A DNA stretch of 11,036 bases from positions 1 to 11,036 of the forward strand of contig JAOTTU010000062.1 of NCBI GenBank assembly GCA_029864225.1, read 5' to 3'. This document shows positions 1-9,562 of the stretch, one piece after another (position 1 is the stretch's first letter; every line of letters starts with the position of its first letter). The notes under the pieces are model-generated. The model did not search any database and had not been told where the DNA came from. It saw only the letters and a program-made list of their open reading frames with translations. A program made the translations under genes and the position numbers. Source of the DNA: Gammaproteobacteria bacterium (lineage in GTDB: Bacteria > Pseudomonadota > Gammaproteobacteria > UBA9214).

Positions 1-1709
1 GTGGGCGCCACCGGCAGCACCGTCACACCCGGCGAACTGATCATGCCGACTCCGGCATCGGCAAACACGATCAGCTCACCACCGCGGGCGCGTACCTCCT
101 GCAGGTTGGACTTGAGCTTCTCCAGCAGTTCATTGTTCGGGGCAACGGCGATCACCGGCATGTTGGCATCCACCAGCGCCAGCGGTCCGTGTTTCAGCTC
201 ACCTGCAGGATAGGCCTCGGCGTGGATATAGGAGATCTCCTTGAGCTTGAGCGCACCCTCCATGGCGACGGGGAACTGTGCACCGCGCCCCAGGAACAGG
301 GCGTTGTGCTTGTCACCGAAATGCTCACGGGCCAGTGTCCTGATCTGGTCATTCAGTGTCAGCGCATGCTCGACCTTGCCGGGTACGCTGCGCAGTTCAT
401 TGACCAGCCTGGCCTCGGTTTCGGCCGACATGCCGTTGCGCCGGCCCAGCACGATCGTCAGCATCAGCATCGTCACCAGCTGGGTGGTAAAGGCCTTGGT
501 GGAGGCCACACCGATCTCCGGGCCTGCGTGCGTCATCAGCACCAGGTCGGACTCGCGCACCAGCGAGCTTTCCGGGACGTTGCAGACCGACAGCGCGTGA
601 CCGAAGCCGAGGCGGCGCGCCTCGCGCAGACCGGCCAGGGTATCGGCGGTCTCGCCCGACTGTGACAGAGTGACGATAAGCGAATTGTTGCGTACCACCG
701 GGTGACGGTAACGGAATTCGCTGGCCACCTCGACGCTGCAGGGAATACCGGCGAGTGACTCCAGCCAGTAGCGGCCCACCATCCCGGCATGGTAGCTGGT
801 GCCGCAGGCAATGATGTGCACCCCCTTCACGCTGTCGAAGACCCTGCCGGCATCGGTGCCGAAGGCATTCTCCAGCACGCGCTGGCCGGTAATCCGTCCT
901 TCCAGGGTATCCGCGATGGCACGCGGCTGCTCGAAGATCTCCTTGAGCATGTAGTGGCTGTATTCGCCCTTGTCGGTCGCATCCGCAGTCACCCGCGATA
1001 TCTGCAGCGGCCGCTCCACCTTGCGCCCGGAATGGTCATAGATGGTGAACCCCGTGTGCACGATGTCGGCCACGTCACCGTCTTCGAGAATTACAAAGCG
1101 GTTGGTCTCGGACACCAGTGCCGCCACATCCGATGCGATGAGGACCTCGTCATCCGCCAGTCCGATGACCAGCGGACTGCCGCGGCGCGCGGCGATCAGG
1201 CGACCGGGTTCGTCCTTGCTGATGACACCCAGGGCGAAGGCACCGTCGAGATCATTGACGCTGGACTGCACCGCGGTCAGCAGGTTCTGGCCCTGGTCCA
1301 GGTAGTGATGTATCTGGTGCACGATCACCTCGGTATCGGTCTGGGAGGTAAACCGGAAACCGGCCCGTTCCTGCCGGGTGCGCAACGCATCGTGGTTCTC
1401 GATGATGCCGTTGTGTACCAGCGCCACGCGTTCGTGGCATACATGCGGATGGGCGTTTTTTTCGCTGGGTTCGCCATGGGTCGCCCAGCGCGTATGTGCG
1501 ATCCCGGTCAGCCCGCTGACCGGTATGGCCTTGAGTGCCTTGACAAGTTCGGCGACCTTGCCAACCGTGCGCACGCGTTCGAGCAGTGACTGGTCGCTCA
1601 GCACGGCGATCCCGGCCGAGTCGTAGCCGCGGTACTCGAGGCGCCGCAGGCCGTCGAGCAGCACGGAGGTGACATCGCGCCTGGCTACGGCTCCGACAAT
1701 ACCGCACAT
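1..1709 (-). CDS. glmS: Glutamine--fructose-6-phosphate aminotransferase (isomerizing), C-terminus cut by window edge
   Basis: Makes glucosamine-6-phosphate from fructose-6-phosphate and glutamine, the first committed step to UDP-GlcNAc, in the cytoplasm. The frame reads unbroken from ATG at 1709-1707 to the left edge: 569 codons, against about 609 in E. coli, so roughly 40 C-terminal residues and the stop lie outside. The N-terminal glutaminase domain starts MCGIVGAVA, where Cys2 becomes the nucleophile after Met removal, with EYRGYDSAG (25-33), TRWATHGEP (73-81) and HNGIIEN (99-105). Two SIS sugar-isomerase domains follow, with LSQSGETADT near 348 and later EIGVASTKAFTTQ, EISYIHAEAYPAGELKHGPLAL and VAPNNELLEKLKSN. 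It lies 10 bp after glmU. Its Shine-Dalgarno AGGGGG (1715-1720) overlaps the glmU stop, which suggests translational coupling. There is no room for a glmS ribozyme. The identification is secure. Confidence 0.97.
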   Translation of the reverse strand, partial: MCGIVGAVARRDVTSVLLDGLRRLEYRGYDSAGIAVLSDQSLLERVRTVGKVAELVKALKAIPVSGLTGIAHTRWATHGEPSEKNAHPHVCHERVALVHNGIIENHDALRTRQERAGFRFTSQTDTEVIVHQIHHYLDQGQNLLTAVQSSVNDLDGAFALGVISKDEPGRLIAARRGSPLVIGLADDEVLIASDVAALVSETNRFVILEDGDVADIVHTGFTIYDHSGRKVERPLQISRVTADATDKGEYSHYMLKEIFEQPRAIADTLEGRITGQRVLENAFGTDAGRVFDSVKGVHIIACGTSYHAGMVGRYWLESLAGIPCSVEVASEFRYRHPVVRNNSLIVTLSQSGETADTLAGLREARRLGFGHALSVCNVPESSLVRESDLVLMTHAGPEIGVASTKAFTTQLVTMLMLTIVLGRRNGMSAETEARLVNELRSVPGKVEHALTLNDQIRTLAREHFGDKHNALFLGRGAQFPVAMEGALKLKEISYIHAEAYPAGELKHGPLALVDANMPVIAVAPNNELLEKLKSNLQEVRARGGELIVFADAGVGMISSPGVTVLPVAP

Positions 1710-1719
1710 GGCAACCCCC

Positions 1720-3087
1720 TCATGATTTTTTCTTGACCGGCCGCTGCCAGCCCTTGCGGGTTTCCTGGGGCGCGCGGCTCAGCGTCAGTTCACCCGCCGG
1801 TGCGTCCCGCGTGATGGTCGAGCCCGCGCCGATGGTGGCGCCGTCCCTGACCTCGACCGGCGCGACCAGCTGGGTATCGGAACCGATGAAGACATCGTTA
1901 CCGATCACCGTGCGGTGCTTGCTGGCGCCGTCGTAGTTGCAGGTAATGGTCCCGGCGCCGATGTTCACGCCGCGCCCCATGGAGGTATCGCCGACATAAC
2001 TGAGGTGGTTGATCTTGGAGCCCGCGCCGATATCGGACTTCTTGATTTCCACAAAATTGCCGACGTGGGTGTGGTCGGCCAGGCGGGTCTCCGGGCGGAT
2101 CCGTGCAAACGGGCCGATGCGCACACCCGAACCGATAGTGGCTTCCTCGATGACGCAATTGGCGAGCACCGTCACATCATTGCCGATGCGGGTATCGCGC
2201 AGCACGACATTCGGGCCGATCGTGACACGGTCACCGAGCACCAGATCACCCTCCAGCACGGCATTCACATCGATCACTACATCCTGTCCGGCCAGCAGCG
2301 TGCCGCGCAGGTCGAAGCGCGCCGGGTCGATCAGGGTAATGCCGGCGTGCATGCAGGCCTCGGCCTGCTGGCGCTGGTAACAGCGCTCCAGTCCGGCAAG
2401 TTGCAGGCGATCATTCACGCCGAGTATTTCATGCGGGTCCTGCGTGGTGACGGCACTGACGGTAACGCCATCACGTACCGCCAGGGCAATCACGTCGGTC
2501 AGGTAGAACTCGCCCTGGGCATTGTTGTTATCCAGCGCCGCCACCCAGCCATGCAGGCGACCGGCAGGCGCCGCCATAAAACCGGTATTGATCTCGCGGA
2601 TACGGCGCTGGGAATCGCTGGCATCTTTCTCCTCGACGATGCCAGTGATATGGCCTGTCTCATCACGCATGATGCGGCCATAGCCGGTGGGCTGGTCCAG
2701 TTCGGCAGTCAGCAGGCAGACCTTGTCGCGGGCCGCATCGGCCAGCAGTGCATCCAGTGTGGCACGCCGGATCAGCGGCACATCGCCGTACATCACGACG
2801 ACTACACGGTCATCTGCAATACCGGGCAGCACCTGCGCGACGGCATGACCTGTGCCCAGCTGCTGGTCCTGGATCACCCAGTGAATATCTGTTTCCGGAA
2901 AGGCCGCGCGCACCTGCTCCGCACCGTGCCCGATAACCACATGGAGTTCGGCACCGGCAAAGCCGCGCGCCGTTTCGATGACATGGCCCAGCAGGGGACG
3001 GCCAGCCAGCGGGTGCAGCACCTTGGGAAGTCCGGAACGCATGCGCGTCCCCTGGCCGGCAGCCAGGATAATGATGCTCAGGTTCAT
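1720..3087 (-). CDS. glmU: Bifunctional GlmU: GlcN-1-P acetyltransferase / GlcNAc-1-P uridyltransferase
   Basis: Cytoplasmic enzyme of the last two steps to UDP-GlcNAc: it acetylates glucosamine-1-phosphate, then uridylylates it. The 455 aa match the family length. The N-terminal nucleotidyltransferase half has LAAGQGTRMRSGLPKVLHPL (8-27), QLGTGHA (76-82), YGDVPL (100-105, metal-binding Asp102) and GVNDR (223-227, metal-binding Asn224 by analogy with E. coli Asn227). The C-terminal left-handed beta-helix (about 255-430) has hexapeptide repeats, with HVGNFVEIKK (341-350), catalytic His361 in INHLSYVGD and VNIGAGTITCNYDG (374-387). It ends in the typical basic RPVKKKS. The start MNLSIIILAAG fits homologues, but the Shine-Dalgarno is weak (only a GGA-like stretch before the ATG). 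The 291-bp upstream spacer separates it from the FKBP gene, so it may have its own promoter. It is likely cotranscribed with glmS. Confidence 0.98.
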   Translation of the reverse strand: MNLSIIILAAGQGTRMRSGLPKVLHPLAGRPLLGHVIETARGFAGAELHVVIGHGAEQVRAAFPETDIHWVIQDQQLGTGHAVAQVLPGIADDRVVVVMYGDVPLIRRATLDALLADAARDKVCLLTAELDQPTGYGRIMRDETGHITGIVEEKDASDSQRRIREINTGFMAAPAGRLHGWVAALDNNNAQGEFYLTDVIALAVRDGVTVSAVTTQDPHEILGVNDRLQLAGLERCYQRQQAEACMHAGITLIDPARFDLRGTLLAGQDVVIDVNAVLEGDLVLGDRVTIGPNVVLRDTRIGNDVTVLANCVIEEATIGSGVRIGPFARIRPETRLADHTHVGNFVEIKKSDIGAGSKINHLSYVGDTSMGRGVNIGAGTITCNYDGASKHRTVIGNDVFIGSDTQLVAPVEVRDGATIGAGSTITRDAPAGELTLSRAPQETRKGWQRPVKKKS

Positions 3088-3120
3088 GGGATCCAGATTA
3101 CTTTTTGATTCATGAAAACA

Positions 3121-3260
3121 TTTAACCGCAGAGACGCAGAGGACGCAGAGTTAATGTATTAGCAAGACCATCCACAAAAATCGGCAGAATCTGATTCCAA
3201 AGCTATTGTTATTGCATTATATATCTTCTACTCGGCGTCCTCTGCGTCTCTGCGGTGAAT
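3121..3260. repeat. MITE-like element with 26-bp terminal inverted repeats
   Basis: Two arms, 3125-3150 and 3231-3256, are inverted copies matching at 25 of 26 positions; the one mismatch is at 3147 against 3234. Each arm is built of CGCAGAG units: three in the left arm (3127-3133, 3135-3141, 3144-3150), and two exact plus one altered in the right. The 80-bp centre (3151-3230) is clearly more A+T-rich than the neighbouring genes and has no convincing reading frame. This layout is typical of a small non-autonomous mobile element or a dispersed intergenic repeat. GCAGAG-rich repeats of this look occur between genes in many environmental proteobacteria, to my recollection. I see no clear target-site duplication. 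In RNA the arms would form a long, stable stem in the 5' leader of glmU. Neither arm is followed by a T-run, so it is not an ordinary intrinsic terminator. Confidence 0.8.
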
Positions 3261-3333
3261 CGTTATTCGATCAGAAGCTATAACGGCAAGTAACTGAAAA
3301 ACTGGCAGCGTGGATCCGGGTGTATTGACAGCG

Positions 3334-3342
3334 ATCATAGCA
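3334..3342 (-). promoter_or_regulatory. Candidate extended -10 promoter for glmU-glmS
   Basis: On the minus strand TGC (3342-3340) is directly followed by TATGAT (3339-3334), an extended -10 motif of the form TGnTATnAT. No good -35 box lies 16-18 bp upstream, which is tolerated for extended -10 promoters. It would start RNA near 3327, about 240 nt before glmU, with the inverted-repeat element inside the leader. The call rests on one short motif, and read-through from the atp operon is an equally possible source of glmUS mRNA. Confidence 0.3.
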
Positions 3343-3378
3343 TGACCGGCAGTGGTTGAAGCAGCGCCCGGGTGTGCC

Positions 3379-3867
3379 TCAGTGCATCACCGGTGCGGCC
3401 ATCGGTTCCACGCCCTGGACAAGCTCGTCCGGACTGGCGGCGCGAATATCGGTAACCTTGATATTGAAGATGATGACCTTGCCGGCAAGCGGATGATTGC
3501 CATCCACCGTCAGCTTGTCATTCTCGATCTGCGTCACGATGAATTTCCGGGTCTCGCCCTGGTCATTCATCATCTCCACCTCGGCTCCGATGCGGCGGAA
3601 CTCCGGCGGGACGTTATCGAGATCGTCGGTATAGGACAGGTTGTCGTCGTGTGGCCCGAAGCCCTCCTCCGGGGTCAACGAGACCTTGACCTTGTCACCA
3701 ACCGTACAGCCTTCCAGGGCTGCCTCGATCTTCTCGAACAGGTCATTCTGACCACCGTGCACATAGCTGATGGGGAAATCGGACTGCTCGACGATGTTGC
3801 CAGCCTCGTCCTGGATTGAATAGGTGAAGGATACGACCTGGTCGCGGGTGACGATGGGTTTGGTCAT
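3379..3867 (-). CDS. SlyD-like FKBP-type peptidyl-prolyl cis-trans isomerase
   Basis: Predicted 162-aa cytoplasmic prolyl isomerase and chaperone of the SlyD/FkpB branch; no signal peptide is seen. The split FKBP domain lies at about 1-72 and 123-145 (VTRDQVVSFTYSI; ALEGCTVGDKVKVSLTPEEGFG at 50-71). Between the halves is an insert-in-flap chaperone domain (about 73-122) that leads into the signature VDGNHPLAGK (121-130). The C-terminus stops after EPMAAPVMH: the His/Cys-rich metal-binding tail of E. coli SlyD is absent, so a role in nickel delivery is unlikely. The start is the ATG at 3867-3865, with GGAG (3873-3876) well placed. Longer in-frame extensions run into atpC and look like shadow sequence. 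The gap to atpC is 16 bp, so it is probably cotranscribed with the ATP synthase genes. The family is sure; the exact subfamily and client proteins are not. Confidence 0.92.
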   Translation of the reverse strand: MTKPIVTRDQVVSFTYSIQDEAGNIVEQSDFPISYVHGGQNDLFEKIEAALEGCTVGDKVKVSLTPEEGFGPHDDNLSYTDDLDNVPPEFRRIGAEVEMMNDQGETRKFIVTQIENDKLTVDGNHPLAGKVIIFNIKVTDIRAASPDELVQGVEPMAAPVMH

Positions 3868-3883
3868 AATGGCTCCGTGCAGG

Positions 3884-4309
3884 CTAGCGCTTGGCCTTTT
3901 CGCGCAGCTTCTGAATGGTGCGCAGCTGGGCGGCAGACTGGGCCAGCTCGACCTGCGCCTTGGCGTAATCGATGTCGGCCTGCTTGTCGGCCAGCATGTG
4001 CTCGGCACGCGCTATGGCCTCCAGGGCTGCCGCCTCGTCGAGGTCGCGGGCGCGAACGGCAGTATCCGCCAGCACCGTAACCACGTGGGGCTGCACCTCC
4101 AGTATGCCACCGGAGACAAAGTAGGAGCGCTCTTCGCCTTCCTGGGTCAGTACCCGCACTTCACCAGGCTTGAGCCAGGTCAGCAGTGGCGCGTGCCGCG
4201 GCGCGATACCCACCTCGCCCATCTCGGCCGGGGCAAACAACATTGTCGCCGTGCCCGAGAAGATGGCCTTCTCTGCGCTGACGATATCCACATGCATGGT
4301 CATTGCCAT
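3884..4309 (-). CDS. atpC: F1Fo ATP synthase epsilon subunit
   Basis: Central-stalk subunit of F1, which couples gamma to the c-ring and can inhibit ATP hydrolysis through its C-terminal helices. The 141 aa hold an N-terminal beta-sandwich (about 1-86) with GEVGIAPRHAPLLT (31-44) and SGGILEVQP (66-74), then VLADTAVRARDLDEA (79-93) and an alpha-helical hairpin to the end. Three ATGs (codons 1, 3 and 5) are possible. The first is chosen because the opening MAMT is the same as in E. coli epsilon. It follows atpD by 21 bp, with a moderate GGA Shine-Dalgarno. It is the last ATP synthase gene proper; the FKBP gene follows after 16 bp. Confidence 0.97.
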   Translation of the reverse strand: MAMTMHVDIVSAEKAIFSGTATMLFAPAEMGEVGIAPRHAPLLTWLKPGEVRVLTQEGEERSYFVSGGILEVQPHVVTVLADTAVRARDLDEAAALEAIARAEHMLADKQADIDYAKAQVELAQSAAQLRTIQKLREKAKR

Positions 4310-4330
4310 TTAGTCATTCCAGTGCTGTCG

Positions 4331-5707
<1,377 letters not shown>

Positions 5708-5738
5708 GATAATTTCCTCTCAACTCAAATCTTCTATC

Positions 5739-5807
5739 GTGCAGGAGCCGGCCGCGCCCGCGATTATCAAGCGCAAAAAGAATCGCGCTTGCGAAGCGCT
5801 CCTGCAC
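5739..5807. repeat. REP doublet (REPIN-like palindromic element) between atpG and atpD
   Basis: Two REP-like units face each other. Unit A runs on the plus strand from 5739, unit B on the minus strand from 5807. Both begin GTGCAGGAGC and both carry CGCGATT at the same distance; the shared ends form a perfect 10-bp inverted repeat (5739-5748 with 5798-5807). Between these constant parts each unit holds a small hairpin around a central CGC. In B it is GCGCTT/AAGCGC (5785-5790 with 5794-5799). In A the bases are different but 5 of 6 pairs still form (GCCGGC with GCCCGC). Structure kept while sequence changes is the mark of REP elements, which are mobilised by RAYT-family transposases. It starts 8 bp after the atpG stop and ends before the atpD ribosome binding site. 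In RNA it could protect or split the message between gamma and beta. Confidence 0.8.
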
Positions 5808-5815
5808 CAAATTTA

Positions 5816-6676
5816 TTAGACCGCCGCCGCGCCTCCGACAATCTCCGAAATCTCCTGGGTAATCGCCGCCTGCCGCGCCTTGTTATAGGCAAGCTGTAAT
5901 TCATCGATCAGTTCGCCGGCATTGTCGGTTGCCGACTTCATTGCCACCATGCGCGCCGACTGCTCGCAGGCCAAGTTATCCACCACGCCCTGATAGACCA
6001 GCGACTCGATGTAGCGAGTCATCAGCGCATCCATAACCGGCTTGGAATCCGGCTCGTAGATATAGTCCCAGTGCGTTTCCAGCTCTTTTTCCTCGTGGCC
6101 ATGAATCGGGATAAGCTGTTCCAGCAACGGGCGCTGGGTCATGGTGTTTACGAACTCGTTGTACGCCAGGTACACGCGGTCGATGCGGCCATCCTCGTAG
6201 GCATCCAGCATCACCTTGATGGTGCCGATCAGTTCATTGATCGAGGGCGCATCGCCCAGGTGTGTTGCCGTGGCCACGACGTTGCCGCCGAGGCGCTTGA
6301 AAAAGGCGGTGCTCTTTGCGCCGATCAGGGTCAGGTCGATCTCGATGCCGTCGGCGTTCCACTGCTGCATGTTTGTTATGGCCTTCTTGAACAGGTTGAT
6401 ATTCAGGCCGCCGCACAGGCCGCGATCGGTGGAGATGATGATCAGGCCGACGCGCTTGCTAGCGCGCTCGCCCAGGAACGGGTGATGGTATTCGGGATGT
6501 GCATGCGCCAGGTGCGAGATGACGTTGCGGATCTTCCCCGCATAGGGGCGCGTGGCCTGCATGCGGTCCTGCGCCTTGCGCATCTTGCTTGCCGCGACCA
6601 TTTCCATGGCCTTGGTGATCTTCTGAGTATTCTTGATACTACTGATCTTGGTGCGGATTTCCTTCGCGCCGGACAT
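5816..6676 (-). CDS. atpG: F1Fo ATP synthase gamma subunit
   Basis: Rotor shaft of F1, one copy per enzyme; its N- and C-terminal helices form the coiled coil that turns inside the alpha3beta3 ring. The 286 aa are almost the same as E. coli (287). It starts MSGAKEIRTKISSIKNTQKI, with TKAMEMVAASKMRKAQ (21-36) in the N-terminal helix, a Rossmann-like middle with VGLIIISTDRGLCGGLN, and the conserved C-terminal helix (ESLVYQGVVDNLACEQSARM, then NKARQAAITQEISEIVGGAAAV). The start has an AGG Shine-Dalgarno at suitable distance. It follows atpA by 34 bp. The stop is followed after 8 bp by the REP doublet. Confidence 0.98.
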   Translation of the reverse strand: MSGAKEIRTKISSIKNTQKITKAMEMVAASKMRKAQDRMQATRPYAGKIRNVISHLAHAHPEYHHPFLGERASKRVGLIIISTDRGLCGGLNINLFKKAITNMQQWNADGIEIDLTLIGAKSTAFFKRLGGNVVATATHLGDAPSINELIGTIKVMLDAYEDGRIDRVYLAYNEFVNTMTQRPLLEQLIPIHGHEEKELETHWDYIYEPDSKPVMDALMTRYIESLVYQGVVDNLACEQSARMVAMKSATDNAGELIDELQLAYNKARQAAITQEISEIVGGAAAV

Positions 6677-6710
6677 CGCTTTACCTTTGTGTTCTCAGAG
6701 TTGCCTGTCG

Positions 6711-8252
<1,542 letters not shown>

Positions 8253-8266
8253 AACTTGTTGTCCTC

Positions 8267-8803
8267 TTAATGATTCAGTGTGCCGCCCAGGCGCTCCAGC
8301 TTGCCGTGCACTGAACCGTCAATAACCAGATCTCCGGCACGAATAATGGCGCCCCCCACCAGGGTCGAGTCGGTCGAGCAGCCGAGTTCGATCTCGCGTC
8401 CGAGACGCTTTTTCAGCGCGGCGGTGATGGCCGCCTTGTGTGCATCGCTGACGGGGAATGCCGAAATCAGCTCGGCACGTACCGTCTTTTCGGCCTCGCG
8501 ACGCTGGATCTCGTACAGGACAGCGATCTCGGGCAGCAGTTTCAGGCGCCGGCTCTCCGCCAGCAGGCGGATGAAGTTGCGACCCTTGTCATTCAGGCGC
8601 TCGGCGCCGATATCGATGAACAGGTCAGCGCGTTGTGCGTGCGTGAGCCGCGGACTGTCAACCAGGCTGGCCATGCCGGGATCAGCCACAATGGCGGCCA
8701 GCAGTTCGAGCATCTCCGACCACTCCCCCAGGGCCTGCTGGGTATTGGCATACAGGAACGCCGCCTGTGCATAGGGACGTGCGATGGTAAGCGATTCGGC
8801 CAT
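8267..8803 (-). CDS. atpH: F1Fo ATP synthase delta subunit
   Basis: Peripheral-stalk subunit on top of F1, linking the alpha N-terminal helices to the b dimer. The 178 aa match the family. The N-terminal helical domain starts MAESLTIARPYAQAAFLYA (ARPYA at 8-12), with NDKGRNFIRLLAESRRLKLLPEI in the middle. The C-terminal part has TLVGGAIIRAGDLVIDGSVHGKLERL, the usual end of OSCP/delta proteins. The start is the ATG at 8803-8801. The upstream AGG partly overlaps the atpF TAG stop (gap 8 bp), so translation is likely coupled to atpF. Confidence 0.97.
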   Translation of the reverse strand: MAESLTIARPYAQAAFLYANTQQALGEWSEMLELLAAIVADPGMASLVDSPRLTHAQRADLFIDIGAERLNDKGRNFIRLLAESRRLKLLPEIAVLYEIQRREAEKTVRAELISAFPVSDAHKAAITAALKKRLGREIELGCSTDSTLVGGAIIRAGDLVIDGSVHGKLERLGGTLNH

Positions 8804-8811
8804 TGGTTTGC

Positions 8812-9282
8812 CTAGATCTCTGCGGCCAGCTTGGTGAGCAGCTCATCATGCGTGTGCTGGTCCACCTCGCGCTCCAGTACCTTGCTGGCACCGGCCAGGG
8901 CGATAGTCACGACCTGTCCGCGCAGATCTTCCTTGGCCCGATTGATTTCCTGGTCGATCTCGGCGCGCGCGGCGATCAACAGGCGATTGCCCTCGGCGCG
9001 TGCATCGACCTTGCCTTCGTCGACAATCTCGCTCGCGCGCTTCTCGGCACGGGAGATGATTTCGCCGGCCTTGACCTTCGCCTCGCGCAGGATTTCCGTA
9101 GCACGCTCCTCGGCCAGTTGCTGCTCGTGCTTGCCACGCTCCGAGGCCGCCAGGCCGTCAGCGATATTTTTCCTGCGCTCTTCCAGAGCATGCATGATGG
9201 GCGGCCAGATATACTTCATGCAGAACCACACAAACACGATGAAGGTGATGCTCTGACCGATCAGTGTCGCATTGAAATTCAT
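8812..9282 (-). CDS. atpF: F1Fo ATP synthase b subunit
   Basis: Stator stalk subunit, acting as a dimer anchored in the inner membrane next to AtpB and reaching up to delta. The 156 aa are exactly the E. coli length. It has one membrane helix at about 8-26 (IGQSITFIVFVWFCMKYIW), then the hinge PPIMHALEERRKNIADGL and a long charged, Ala-rich helical region (about 35-125) typical of the right-handed coiled coil. The C-terminal end has VTIALAGASKVLEREVD, which binds delta. GAGG lies 8 bp before the ATG. The gap from atpE is 46 bp. There is a single b gene and no b' paralogue, as usual for heterotrophic proteobacteria. Confidence 0.98.
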   Translation of the reverse strand: MNFNATLIGQSITFIVFVWFCMKYIWPPIMHALEERRKNIADGLAASERGKHEQQLAEERATEILREAKVKAGEIISRAEKRASEIVDEGKVDARAEGNRLLIAARAEIDQEINRAKEDLRGQVVTIALAGASKVLEREVDQHTHDELLTKLAAEI

Positions 9283-9328
9283 GCTTCTACCTCGTTCAAC
9301 AAATAACAGACGCGTGATCTGTAATCGT

Positions 9329-9562
9329 TTATGAGACCACCGCGAACATCACGTACATGGCAAGCCCTACAGCAATCATGGGCACGGCGTCAACCAGACC
9401 CATGACGATGAAGAACTGGGTGCGCAGCATAGGAATCAGCTCCGGCTGACGTGCGGCGCCTTCCAGGAAACGGCCACCGAGGATACCGATACCGACTGCC
9501 GCGCCCAGCGCACCGAGGCCCATCATCAGGCCGCCAGCGATATATAACAAAGCGTTTTCCAT
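9329..9562 (-). CDS. atpE: F1Fo ATP synthase c subunit (proton-type)
   Basis: Rotor-ring proteolipid with 77 aa in two membrane helices (about 5-29 and 48-74) joined by the polar loop ARQPELIP (37-44) that contacts gamma and epsilon. The proton-carrying carboxylate is Asp58 in MGLVDAVPM, equal to E. coli Asp61. Helix 1 has the tight-packing run GALGAAVGIGILGG. The Na+-binding pattern (Gln in helix 1, Glu-Ser in helix 2) is absent, so coupling should be to H+. The start MENALLYIAGG parallels E. coli MENLNMDLLYMA. It has the strongest ribosome binding site of the operon, preceded by a T-rich stretch (see the separate entry), which fits the need for about ten copies per enzyme. Confidence 0.99.
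   Translation of the reverse strand: MENALLYIAGGLMMGLGALGAAVGIGILGGRFLEGAARQPELIPMLRTQFFIVMGLVDAVPMIAVGLAMYVMFAVVS

Noticed and set aside
1710..1719. Place for a glmS riboswitch or ribozyme
   Set aside because: Only 10 bp separate glmU and glmS, and that family is known from Gram-positive bacteria. Nothing of that size fits here.
1915..3108. Long plus-strand open frame of almost 400 codons opposite glmU
   Set aside because: It is the antisense of a clearly recognised glmU, resembles no family I know, and arises from high G+C codon bias. Similar plus-strand frames at 4769-5899 (opposite atpD), 789-1589 (opposite glmS) and 7593-8270 (opposite atpA) are rejected on the same grounds.
3216..3221. 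TATAAT on the minus strand inside the AT-rich centre of the inverted-repeat element
   Set aside because: No -35-like sequence at 16-18 bp and no TG extension. The centre is AT-rich, so such a hexamer is expected by chance.
3325..3330. TTGACA on the plus strand, a perfect -35 hexamer
   Set aside because: No -10 box follows at 16-18 bp, and there is no plus-strand gene for it to serve.
3868..4008. In-frame N-terminal extension of the FKBP gene by 47 codons
   Set aside because: The extension overlaps the end of atpC, is rich in Arg, Ser and Pro like a shadow frame, and has no homology to FKBPs. The ATG at 3867 has a proper Shine-Dalgarno and a family-like start.
5976..5984. DnaA-box-like TTATCCACC
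   Set aside because: A single 8 of 9 match inside the atpG coding sequence, with no cluster and no AT-rich unwinding region. The origin is not in this window.
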